Notes under the pieces: generated by a model
Seen by the model: only the letters and a program-made list of their open reading frames with translations
Databases searched by the model: none
What the model was told of the DNA's origin: nothing
Assembly (NCBI GenBank): GCA_910589635.1
Contig: CAJUTD010000007.1
Span: forward strand, 8,495 to 38,212
Direction of reading: 5' to 3'
Source: an uncultured Lachnospiraceae bacterium
GTDB lineage: Bacteria; Bacillota; Clostridia; Lachnospirales; Lachnospiraceae
Length of the DNA: 29,718 bases
In this document: in pieces, positions 22,790 to 29,718 of the stretch
Layout: each line of letters begins with the position of its first letter
Numbering within the stretch: the stretch's first letter is position 1
Position numbers and translations under genes: made by a program

Positions 22790-24544
22790 ATGGCAAAGAT
22801 TTTAAGGAAACTGGCATCGTATTACAGACCATACATGCCTTTGTTTCTTGCGGATATGTTTTTTGCAGTGACAGGGGCGGGCGTGACGCTCGCAATTCCG
22901 TTAATCGTGCGTTACATTACCAATGAGGTGCTTGCCCTTGGCTTAGCTGAGGCATCCAGTCAGATTTTTACACTGGGTATATGGATGCTGGCGCTTGTCG
23001 CTGTGGAGTGTTTTTGTAACTATTTTATAACAAATTTTGGGCATGTGATGGGAGCGAAAATCGAGTTCGATATGCGGGCGGAGATTTTTGCACACTACCA
23101 GAAACTGTCCTTTTCTTTTTTTAATAACCAGAAGGTGGGGCAGCTCCTGTCACGTATTACCAGTGATTTGTTTGACATCAGCGAGCTCTTACACCATGGA
23201 CCGGAGGATCTGGTGATTTCTTTAATCAAGATCATCGGGTCTTTTGTCATTTTAATTCAGATTGATGTGCGGCTGACATTGGTTGCGTTTGCTTTTGTGC
23301 CGGTGATGCTTGTGTACGCCGCCTATTTCAATACCAGGATGAAGCGCGCATTCAAACGCAACCGGGAGAAAATTGCCGACGTCAACAGCCAGATTGAGGA
23401 TAACCTTTCCGGTATCCGCGTGGTAAAGTCTTTTGCCAATGAGGATATAGAGATGGAGAAATTTGCCAAGGGAAACCGGGGTTTTTTGGCGGCGAAGAAG
23501 AATAGTTACTATTATATGGCAGGTTACCATTCCGGCCTGGGTGCGTTGACAACGCTGATTACAATCGCCGTGCTGATTGCCGGGGCTTCGCTGATTACCC
23601 ATGGGCAGGCGGATGTGGCGGACCTTGTGACATTTCTCCTCTATATCAATACGTTTACGGAGCCGGTGAAGAAGCTGATTAATTTTACAGAACAGTTTCA
23701 AAACGGGTATACTGGTTATGAGCGGTTCATGGAGATGATGGCTGTGCAGCCAGATATTGAGGATCGGCCGGGCGCGGCAGAGCTTGACGCGGTGAAGGGT
23801 GATATTTCCTTTGAGGATGTGTCTTTTCATTACGAGGAGAACACGGAGACGGTGTTGCACCATATTAACCTCAATGTAGAAGCGGGGGATTATGTTGCGC
23901 TTGTAGGTTCCTCGGGGGCGGGAAAAAGCACGCTTTGTAATTTGATTCCGCGCTTTTATGATGTGACAGAGGGAGCAGTCAAAATTGATGGCATAGATGT
24001 CCGCGATATTACGTTAAAGAGCTTGCGCAGCCAGGTAGGCATTGTGCAGCAGGATGTTTACCTGTTTGTGGGAACAGTGCTTGACAATATTCGTTATGGG
24101 AAGCCAGATGCTTCCAGGGAGGAAATTATTGAAGCGGCAAAAAACGCCAACGCCCATGAATTTATTATGTCGCTGCCCGACGGTTACGACACGGATATCG
24201 GTCAGCGCGGCGTGAAACTGTCTGGTGGACAGAAACAGAGGCTGTCGATTGCCAGGGTATTTTTAAAAAATCCGCCCATACTTATATTTGACGAGGCGAC
24301 TTCATCGTTAGACAATGAGAGTGAGAAAGTCGTGCAGGAGTCTTTGGAGAAACTCGCCAAGAACCGCACAACATTTGTGATTGCCCACAGGCTTTCCACA
24401 ATCCGCAATGCAAGGAAGATTTTAGTGTTGACCGATACCGGCATTGAGGAAGAAGGGACGCATCAGGAGTTGCTTGAGAAGAAAGGTATTTACGCGAAAC
24501 TGTACAGCCTGCAGTTTGCAGCAACCGTTCAGACAGCAGATTAA
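22790..24544 (+). CDS. ABC exporter, membrane domain fused to ATPase (MdlB/MsbA-like)
   Basis: A 584-residue half-transporter that should work as a homodimer. The six-helix membrane domain covers about 1-310, with the usual coupling region DMRAEIFAHYQKLSFSFF. The ATPase has Walker A GSSGAGKST, Q-loop VGIVQQDVYLF, signature LSGGQKQR, Walker B ILIFDEATSSLD and H-loop IAHRLST, all intact. Type IV exporters of this group move lipids, peptides or drugs outward. ATG 22790 is chosen because GGAAGGG precedes it; the frame is open back to 22700, but that part overlaps the EAL gene and reads without a ribosome-binding site. A hairpin sits in the leader. Confidence 0.93.
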   Translation: MAKILRKLASYYRPYMPLFLADMFFAVTGAGVTLAIPLIVRYITNEVLALGLAEASSQIFTLGIWMLALVAVECFCNYFITNFGHVMGAKIEFDMRAEIFAHYQKLSFSFFNNQKVGQLLSRITSDLFDISELLHHGPEDLVISLIKIIGSFVILIQIDVRLTLVAFAFVPVMLVYAAYFNTRMKRAFKRNREKIADVNSQIEDNLSGIRVVKSFANEDIEMEKFAKGNRGFLAAKKNSYYYMAGYHSGLGALTTLITIAVLIAGASLITHGQADVADLVTFLLYINTFTEPVKKLINFTEQFQNGYTGYERFMEMMAVQPDIEDRPGAAELDAVKGDISFEDVSFHYEENTETVLHHINLNVEAGDYVALVGSSGAGKSTLCNLIPRFYDVTEGAVKIDGIDVRDITLKSLRSQVGIVQQDVYLFVGTVLDNIRYGKPDASREEIIEAAKNANAHEFIMSLPDGYDTDIGQRGVKLSGGQKQRLSIARVFLKNPPILIFDEATSSLDNESEKVVQESLEKLAKNRTTFVIAHRLSTIRNARKILVLTDTGIEEEGTHQELLEKKGIYAKLYSLQFAATVQTAD

Positions 24545-24622
24545 AACTAGTGTAGAATTTTGCGCACGGCGTGATGGAGCTGTTAGATTTACAGGATAGA
24601 AGATAGGAGATAAGAAAGATTT

Positions 24623-25528
24623 ATGGAGATATTGTTTCGGAAAATAGAACTGGAAGACAAGGAACTACTCACCGGCTACTTAAAACAGAAGCCATACCGG
24701 AGTTGTGATTTGGTTTTTGCCAATATTTTTTTGTGGAGCAGGAAATACCGCACGGAATTTGCAATAGTGGAAGATACGTTGGTATTTTGCGGCTTTCAGG
24801 AGGACGGTACGCCGAGTATCACGTTCCCCATTGGGGAGGAAGGGCAAATCCGTAAGGCTATGGATGTAATGTTTTTGTGGTTTGAAGAGCAGCAGGCGCA
24901 GTTTAACATGCATCTGGTGCAGGTAAAAGAGTTTGAACAATTAGAAGCATGGTACCCTGGGAAGTTGCAAATTGCATATAACCGGGATGCGGCGGATTAT
25001 GTGTACGAGGCGGACAAGCTGATAAGTCTTGCGGGAAAGAAGCTTCATGGTAAGCGTAACCATATCAACCGTTTCAAAGAGGCCAACCCAGATTGGCTTT
25101 ATGAACCTATAACAACAGAGAATGTGGAGGACTGTTTCCAGATGGCCTTGAAATGGCGGGAGGAAATGCAGTGTGAATATGACGTGGAAAAGCGGGATGA
25201 GATGTGTGTGACATTGAATGCTTTGCGCCTGATGGAAGAGCTGGAATTACAAGGCGGGTTGCTGCGGTCAGAGCCGGGGGGAGAGGTCATCGCATTTACC
25301 ATTGGGGAACCCTTGAACCCTGATACGTTTGTCGTGCATATTGAGAAAGCATTTGCCGAAATACAAGGTGCGTATCCCATGATAAACCAGCAGTTTGCGG
25401 AACATGCGGCCGCAGAGTACCGTTATGTAAACCGTGAGGAGGACACCGGAGCAGAAGGGCTTCGTAAGGCAAAGCTTTCTTATCGCCCGGTATTTTTGGT
25501 GGAAAAGGGAATTGTAACGTTAAAATAG
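24623..25528 (+). CDS. DUF2156 (phosphatidylglycerol lysyltransferase C-terminal-like) protein
   Basis: A 301-residue soluble protein of the DUF2156 group, whose fold is a doubled GNAT acyltransferase. The family includes the catalytic domain of MprF, which transfers lysine from Lys-tRNA to phosphatidylglycerol. Landmarks are YRSCDLVFANIFLWS near the N-terminus, the basic KKLHGKRNHINRFK, and YPMINQQFAEHAA towards the C-terminus. No membrane helices are present, so it is not a full MprF; stand-alone clostridial members have no assigned substrate. The start at 24623 follows AGATAGGAGATAAG. The last codons (GIVTLK) are part of a 41-bp repeat that continues downstream. Clustering with CobW genes may be accidental. 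Confidence 0.85.
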   Translation: MEILFRKIELEDKELLTGYLKQKPYRSCDLVFANIFLWSRKYRTEFAIVEDTLVFCGFQEDGTPSITFPIGEEGQIRKAMDVMFLWFEEQQAQFNMHLVQVKEFEQLEAWYPGKLQIAYNRDAADYVYEADKLISLAGKKLHGKRNHINRFKEANPDWLYEPITTENVEDCFQMALKWREEMQCEYDVEKRDEMCVTLNALRLMEELELQGGLLRSEPGGEVIAFTIGEPLNPDTFVVHIEKAFAEIQGAYPMINQQFAEHAAAEYRYVNREEDTGAEGLRKAKLSYRPVFLVEKGIVTLK

Positions 25529-25631
25529 GCATATGAGATAGAAGCATAAGAATTGTAATGTTAAAATAAGTATATGAAATAGAAATATAGGAATTGTAAT
25601 GTTAAAATAAGCATATGACATAGAAGCAGGA
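25509..25631 (+). repeat. Three tandem 41-bp repeats at the end of the DUF2156 gene
   Basis: Units start at 25509, 25550 and 25591, each opening GAATTGTAA(C/T)GTTAAAATA and containing (A/T)ATATGA. The first includes the last six codons and stop of the DUF2156 gene; the third runs into the ribosome-binding site of the CobW gene. Units differ at a few positions and have no spacers between them. Confidence 0.9.
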
Positions 25632-25641
25632 GGAATTGGAC

Positions 25642-26703
25642 ATGACAAAGATTGATATTATTTCAGGTTTTCTGGGCGCAGGAAAGACGACATTCATCAA
25701 GAAGATGTTAGAGGATGTCTTTCAGGGGGAAAAGATTGTATTGATTGAGAATGAATTTGGTGAGATTGGTATAGACGGCGGGTTTCTCAAGGATTCGGGC
25801 ATTGAAATCAGCGAGCTGAATTCCGGCTGCATCTGTTGTTCCCTGGTAGGCGATTTTGGAAAGAATCTCAGGGAAGTGATGGAGCGTTTTCATCCAGACC
25901 GTATTTTGATTGAGCCGTCCGGCGTGGGCAAGCTTTCAGATGTTATGAAATCCGTGCAGGAAGTGGAAGCAGAGAACGAGGTGAAACTAAATGGCAGAAT
26001 CACCGTTGTCAACACGCCAAAAGCTACCAAACAGATGAAAGCGTTTGGCGAGTTCTTTAATAACCAGATAGAATATGCAACCGTGGTGGTATTGAGCCGC
26101 ACGCAGAATGTGAAACCGGAGCAGACTGAGCTTGTGACAGCGGCAATTCGGGAGAAGAATCCCAAGGCGGCCATTATCACAACGCCTTGGGACGAAATTG
26201 ACGGCAAGCAGATTTATAAAGTGATTGAGCAGCAGAAGACGATGGAAGAAGAATTGATGGAGGAGCATAAGCACCATCACGGGCATGAACATTGTGAGCA
26301 CGAGCACCATCACGAGCATGAACATTGTGAGCATGAGCACCATGAACATCATCACGAGCATGGGGATGATTGCACCTGTGGCTGCCACGACCATGAGCAT
26401 CATCATGAGCATGGGCATCACCATGCAGATGAAGTATTTACAAGCTGGGGGAAGGAAACGCCGCATGTGTTTGAGCGTAAGACAATTGAACATGCATTGA
26501 AGGCGTTCTGTGATACAGAAGATTACGGTACGGTCTTGCGCGCCAAGGGGATAGTGCCCTGTAAGGATGGAACATGGATTTACTTTGATATGGTGGACGG
26601 CGAGTATGAGCTGCGTACCGGGGAAGCAGATTATACCGGACGTCTCTGTGTTATCGGCACTGATGTGGAAGAAGGGAAATTGCTGGAGTTATTTGGACTT
26701 TAA
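25642..26703 (+). CDS. CobW/COG0523 GTPase with long His-rich metal-binding loop
   Basis: A 353-residue G3E-family GTPase, likely a metallochaperone or metal-insertion factor. The P-loop is GFLGAGKTTF (residues 9-18), the CxCC metal motif is GCICCSL near 60-66, and the Walker B region is ILIEPSG. The guanine-specificity motif NKxD is replaced by SRTQ (VVLSRTQNVK). Between about residues 210 and 270 lies an extreme His-rich run with about 28 His plus the Cys group CTCGC, suited to store or bind zinc, nickel or cobalt. A C-terminal CobW_C-like domain follows. ATG 25642 is chosen behind GCAGGAGG. It is cotranscribed with a second, unlike CobW gene; the ZIP importer is elsewhere in the window. 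Confidence 0.92.
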   Translation: MTKIDIISGFLGAGKTTFIKKMLEDVFQGEKIVLIENEFGEIGIDGGFLKDSGIEISELNSGCICCSLVGDFGKNLREVMERFHPDRILIEPSGVGKLSDVMKSVQEVEAENEVKLNGRITVVNTPKATKQMKAFGEFFNNQIEYATVVVLSRTQNVKPEQTELVTAAIREKNPKAAIITTPWDEIDGKQIYKVIEQQKTMEEELMEEHKHHHGHEHCEHEHHHEHEHCEHEHHEHHHEHGDDCTCGCHDHEHHHEHGHHHADEVFTSWGKETPHVFERKTIEHALKAFCDTEDYGTVLRAKGIVPCKDGTWIYFDMVDGEYELRTGEADYTGRLCVIGTDVEEGKLLELFGL

Positions 26704-26745
26704 TTGTCAGAATGATTTCCATGGGAAGAGAAAGGTTGTGATCAT

Positions 26746-27693
26746 ATGGATATGGAAATTCCGGTATATTTATTTTCCGGCTTTATGGACAGCGGAAAGA
26801 GTTCTCTGATTCGGGAGACTTTGATAGAGGGAGACTTTGGAGAGGGCGGCAGGACGCTTTTGATTCTCTGTGAGGATGGGGAAGTGGAATTTGAGGAAGC
26901 GGAACTTGAGAGCGTAAATGCCAAGATGGTAATGATCGAGGAGGAAGCATCATTTACTCCAGCAAAGTTAAAGGAATTACAGCTTGCCTATCAGCCCGAC
27001 CAGGTATTTATTGAATACAACGGAACATGGCAGATGGCGACATTTCTGGAAATGGATTTGCCGAAAGACTGGATTCTGGTACAGTCGCTTGCCACAGTGG
27101 ATGCCACTACATTTGAGATGTATTTGACGAATATGCGCGCCATGATTATGGAACAGCTCTTTCGGGCGGACGTAGTGATTATCAATCGCTGCGACGACGA
27201 CACGCCTAAGGGTAAATTCCGCCGTGCGATTAAGGCATTGAACCGCAAGGCGCAGATTGCCTACGAGCGGGCGGACGGTACGATTGATGAGAACGATATG
27301 GAGGAATTGCCCTATGATTTAAACCAGGAAATTATAGATATCACAGATATGGATTACGGTATCTGGTATATGGACGCTTTAGATGATCCCAGGAAGTATG
27401 AGGGCAAGAAGGTGCGGTTCCTGGCGCTTGTATACCGCCCGCAGAAGATGAAAAAAGATGTTTTGATCCCTGGGCGTTTTGCCATGACTTGCTGCGTGGA
27501 TGATATTACGTTTATAGGGTTTAAATGTAAATACAGCAAGGCAGCAGAGATTGCCCATAAGTCCTGGGTTACGGTGACTGCGGAGATGAAAACGGAATTT
27601 GCATTGGAGTATAAAGGTAAAGGGCCGGTTTTGTATGCCCTGGATGTGCAGCCGGCCGAGAAACCGGAGGACGAGTTGATTTATTTTAGTTGA
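26746..27693 (+). CDS. CobW-like GTPase fused to a YcgQ/DUF1980-type domain
   Basis: A 315-residue protein. The N-terminal half is G3E-like: the P-loop is GFMDSGKSSL (about 11-20), the Walker B segment reads VFIEYNGTW instead of the usual IEPSG/ETTG, and the base-recognition motif is INRCD. The CxCC metal motif is absent. The C-terminal ~100 residues (from about 215) resemble the TIGR03943/YcgQ domain, with KVRFLALVYRP, PGRFAMTCCVDDITFIGF and WVTVTAEM. In many Firmicutes YcgQ is a separate protein working with the YcgR permease near zinc-linked COG0523 genes. This fusion may couple GTP hydrolysis to that system; it lies 42 bp after the His-rich CobW gene. The ribosome-binding site is weak (AAAGG). 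Confidence 0.8.
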   Translation: MDMEIPVYLFSGFMDSGKSSLIRETLIEGDFGEGGRTLLILCEDGEVEFEEAELESVNAKMVMIEEEASFTPAKLKELQLAYQPDQVFIEYNGTWQMATFLEMDLPKDWILVQSLATVDATTFEMYLTNMRAMIMEQLFRADVVIINRCDDDTPKGKFRRAIKALNRKAQIAYERADGTIDENDMEELPYDLNQEIIDITDMDYGIWYMDALDDPRKYEGKKVRFLALVYRPQKMKKDVLIPGRFAMTCCVDDITFIGFKCKYSKAAEIAHKSWVTVTAEMKTEFALEYKGKGPVLYALDVQPAEKPEDELIYFS

Positions 27694-27787
27694 TAGGTAA
27701 TAGGCGTTGGCGAAACTCAATAATTTTGACAACTTGATAGTTTCGCAAATGCCTGAATGGGTAATTGTGAAAGGAGAGGGAATTATC

Positions 27788-28918
27788 ATGGTATACAAAG
27801 AATTTCAGGATTTGAAATTATCTGCTTTGGGCATGGGGGCTATGCGTCTTCCGGTTATTAATGGCAAGGACGCAGACGTTGATGAGGAGAAGACTGCGGA
27901 AATGGTGGCTTATGCGATGGAACAGGGCGTCAATTATTATGATACCGCATGGGGCTATCATAATGGCAATTCAGAGCTTGTGATGGGCAGGGTGCTTAAC
28001 AGATATCCGCGTGAGAAATACTACCTTGCCACGAAGTTTCCAGGCTATGACTTGTCCAACATGGACAAAGTGGAGGAGATTTTTGAGCGGCAGCTTGAGA
28101 AATGCGGGGTTACTTATTTTGATTTTTATCTGTTTCACAATGTCTGTGAAATGAACATAGACGCGTACCTCGATGAGAAGTACCATATTTTTGATTACTT
28201 AATGGAGCAAAAAGAGAAGGGGCGCATCCGTCATCTGGGATTTTCTGCGCACGGCAGCTGCGAGGTAATGAAGCGGTTCCTGGAAGCTTATGGCGAGCAA
28301 ATGGAGTTTTGCCAGATTCAGTTGAATTGGCTGGACTGGTCTTTCCAGGATGCGAAAGGAAAAGTGGAGCTGCTATCGGAGTACAAGATTCCGGTGTGGG
28401 TGATGGAGCCGTTGCGCGGCGGAAGACTGTGCAATTTGCAGAAAGAAGAAGTTGATAAAATAAAAGCCCTTCGCCCACAGGAGACAGCCGCAGGCATGGC
28501 GTTTCGTTTCTTACAGTCATTGCCAGAAGTCGTGGTAACGCTTTCCGGTATGTCAAACTTTGAGCAGTTAAAAGAAAATATTGAGACTTTCTCCGGTGAG
28601 GCGCCTTTAAATCAGGAGGAGTTTGACGCTTTGCAGCAGATTGCGGCAGATATGCTAAAGACGAAGACCGTGCCCTGTACTGCTTGCCATTACTGCGTGA
28701 GCCATTGTCCCAAGGGGCTTGATATTCCTTCCTTGCTAGGGCTTTACAATGAACACAGCTATACGGAAGGCGGCTTTATTGCGCCGATGGCTTTGATGGC
28801 AGTGCCAGAAGAAAAGAAACCGAGCGCCTGCGTAGGCTGCCGGAGCTGTGAGGCGGTCTGTCCGCAGCAGATTAAAATCTCAGAGGCGATGGCGGATTTC
28901 GTAAAAAGGATGCAGTAA
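27788..28918 (+). CDS. Aldo/keto reductase with C-terminal 4Fe-4S domain
   Basis: A 376-residue oxidoreductase. The AKR barrel keeps the catalytic tetrad Asp52, Tyr57 (YDTAWGYHNG), Lys83 (ATKFPG) and His117 (YLFHN). A C-terminal ferredoxin-like tail (about 300-376) has CTACHYCVSHCPKG and CVGCRSCEAVCPQQ, enough for two 4Fe-4S clusters. This layout is common in anaerobic Clostridia, where NADPH or ferredoxin-linked reduction of carbonyls is suspected; the substrate is unknown. ATG 27788 is chosen behind AAAGGAGAGGG; the frame is open upstream to 27707 but without a site. It ends 19 bp before a small acidic gene and may be cotranscribed with it. Confidence 0.92.
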   Translation: MVYKEFQDLKLSALGMGAMRLPVINGKDADVDEEKTAEMVAYAMEQGVNYYDTAWGYHNGNSELVMGRVLNRYPREKYYLATKFPGYDLSNMDKVEEIFERQLEKCGVTYFDFYLFHNVCEMNIDAYLDEKYHIFDYLMEQKEKGRIRHLGFSAHGSCEVMKRFLEAYGEQMEFCQIQLNWLDWSFQDAKGKVELLSEYKIPVWVMEPLRGGRLCNLQKEEVDKIKALRPQETAAGMAFRFLQSLPEVVVTLSGMSNFEQLKENIETFSGEAPLNQEEFDALQQIAADMLKTKTVPCTACHYCVSHCPKGLDIPSLLGLYNEHSYTEGGFIAPMALMAVPEEKKPSACVGCRSCEAVCPQQIKISEAMADFVKRMQ

Positions 28919-28937
28919 TTTACAAGGAGGGTTCTGT

Positions 28938-29075
28938 ATGCAAGCCATAAAGCTAGAAGAACCAAATTTTGAGAAAGAGGATGGGGAGGAGTATGCGTTT
29001 GGCGAAGAAGCGCCGGTGGGAATTTTTACAGATTTTTCTATTAGAGTAGAAGACCCGTCGGAAGTAAAGGTTTAA
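28938..29075 (+). CDS. Small acidic hypothetical protein
   Basis: A 45-residue acidic soluble peptide (QAIKLEEPNFEKEDGEE, then VGIFTDFSIRVEDPSEVKV). Its ribosome-binding site AAGGAGGG, 6 bases before the ATG, is one of the best in the window, and it follows the aldo/keto reductase closely, so it is likely translated. No family is recognised. Confidence 0.65.
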   Translation: MQAIKLEEPNFEKEDGEEYAFGEEAPVGIFTDFSIRVEDPSEVKV

Positions 29076-29139
29076 TAAGGATGTTGTAAGAATTCAGTTA
29101 GAACTGCCTATATAGGATGAAATAAAAAGGAGCAGAGTT

Positions 29140-29718
29140 ATGGAACAATGCAGCAGAATTAAAAGAATCGTATCCGTATGGTTATGCCTTTGCATGGTAA
29201 TAGCGATGGGATTCCCTATGGGGGAGAACCTTATGACAGTAGAAGCGGCGCAGGCAGATTTGCCGGAATTGCTGGCGAGTTACCCGCTGCTTACCGATTT
29301 GAAGGATGTTTCGGGGAATGGGCGTGATGGAAAGGCGGTGGGGAACCTTCGCTATTACAATGGGCTCACTTTTCCGGGGAATAACGACAGCAGTACAAAT
29401 TATGCCGAGCTGCCGCAGGGGATGCTGGATGGACAAGATACGTTGACAATTTCTGTCTGGTTGAAAAACCGTACAGGTAAGGGGAATTATGCGGCGATGT
29501 CTTTCTGTTCCCCTGTAGAAGCTGGAGCGGATTCCCCCAATTACTGGCTTTTTGTGCCCTCGAATCCCGATGGGGTATTTAAAAATGTTTTCACCAATAG
29601 TGTGAATGTGAAGGAACCGTTTCGCACGGAAGTCGGTGTGACAGAGGGAGACACCACAGGGCTTGAGCGCAAGTGGGCGCAGTATACGATGGTGCTTACG
29701 GCGGACAGTATTTCGTCC
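29140..29718 (+). CDS. Secreted LamG/concanavalin-fold protein, N-terminal part (3' end outside window)
   Basis: The visible 193 residues start with a signal peptide (basic RIKR, hydrophobic IVSVWLCLCMVIAMGF) and a likely cleavage near VEAAQA. The following part reads like a LamG/laminin-type jelly-roll: LTDLKDVSGNGRDGKAVGN, then YAELPQGMLDGQDTLTISVWLK and KWAQYTMVLTADS. Such domains open many secreted Lachnospiraceae glycoside hydrolases and adhesins, so a carbohydrate-active enzyme is plausible but the catalytic part is not visible. AAAAAGGAG precedes the ATG. The gap after the small acidic gene (65 bp) holds no terminator. Confidence 0.8.
   Translation, partial: MEQCSRIKRIVSVWLCLCMVIAMGFPMGENLMTVEAAQADLPELLASYPLLTDLKDVSGNGRDGKAVGNLRYYNGLTFPGNNDSSTNYAELPQGMLDGQDTLTISVWLKNRTGKGNYAAMSFCSPVEAGADSPNYWLFVPSNPDGVFKNVFTNSVNVKEPFRTEVGVTEGDTTGLERKWAQYTMVLTADSISS

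Noticed and set aside
23252..23863. Minus-strand frame of 203 codons
   Set aside because: It is antisense to the ABC exporter gene and has no recognisable domain.
25509..25631. CRISPR array
   Set aside because: The three 41-bp units abut with no unique spacers and the first is inside a coding region.
25987..26493. Met/Leu/Val-rich minus-strand frame opposite the His-rich CobW loop
   Set aside because: Its hydrophobic composition is a direct consequence of reading CAT/CAC/GAG codons backwards; it is not a membrane protein gene.
1..29718. tRNA, rRNA or replication origin
   Set aside because: No cloverleaf, rRNA-like or DnaA-box cluster was recognised in the intergenic regions; a covariance-model scan would be needed to exclude small RNAs.

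Overview
The window reads as chromosome from a Gram-positive, endospore-lineage anaerobe of the Clostridia, most likely Lachnospiraceae. The evidence is the family content: a forespore sigma-G fragment, CotF-type spore coat proteins, a CD1871A-type CxxC microprotein, a NapH-like membrane ferredoxin, an Fe-S aldo/keto reductase, strong AGGAGG ribosome-binding sites and dense short operons. Genus assignment is inference.

Layout. 1-3892: end of a sensor histidine kinase, then an ABC ATPase and a two-domain FtsX permease, with response-regulator-like direct repeats before the ATPase. 4051-4767: orphan LytTR regulator with a strong terminator. 4829-5014 (minus): a 61-residue membrane peptide carrying the signature of Na+-pumping decarboxylase beta subunits. 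5199-5981: ZIP metal transporter. 6059-7599: a 60-residue peptide overlapping a serine recombinase. 7620-7910 (minus): the first 97 codons of sigG, cut off 20 bp from the recombinase stop. The 3' half of sigG is not in the window, so this looks like one end of an element integrated in sigG, analogous to skin in sigK. Its left end must lie outside the window or the sigG 3' half has been lost.

8073-14003: coiled-coil and acidic small proteins, a DapF-like epimerase with both catalytic cysteines replaced by serine, a zinc-ribbon membrane protein, argS preceded by a tiny Arg-Arg reading frame, and a convergent glycolipid pair (processive glycosyltransferase and plsY). 14115-15321: a membrane protein and two ferritin-like coat proteins. 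15524-17432 and on to 18267: a receiver domain fused to a (p)ppGpp synthetase, followed closely by a thioredoxin lipoprotein, a CxxC microprotein and a polyferredoxin membrane protein, probably one redox operon.

18488-29718: trpS; a PocR-domain pseudo-kinase overlapping an EAL phosphodiesterase with a degenerate GGDEF domain; an ABC exporter with a hairpin leader; a DUF2156 protein whose 3' end is triplicated as 41-bp repeats; two unlike CobW/COG0523 GTPases (one with a long His-rich metal-binding loop, one fused to a YcgQ/DUF1980-like domain); an Fe-S aldo/keto reductase; a 45-residue acidic protein; and the start of a secreted LamG-type protein.

The strongest candidates for something undescribed are the recombinase-interrupted sigG, the receiver-alarmone synthetase fusion, the double-serine DapF homologue, and the PocR pseudo-kinase/EAL pair.
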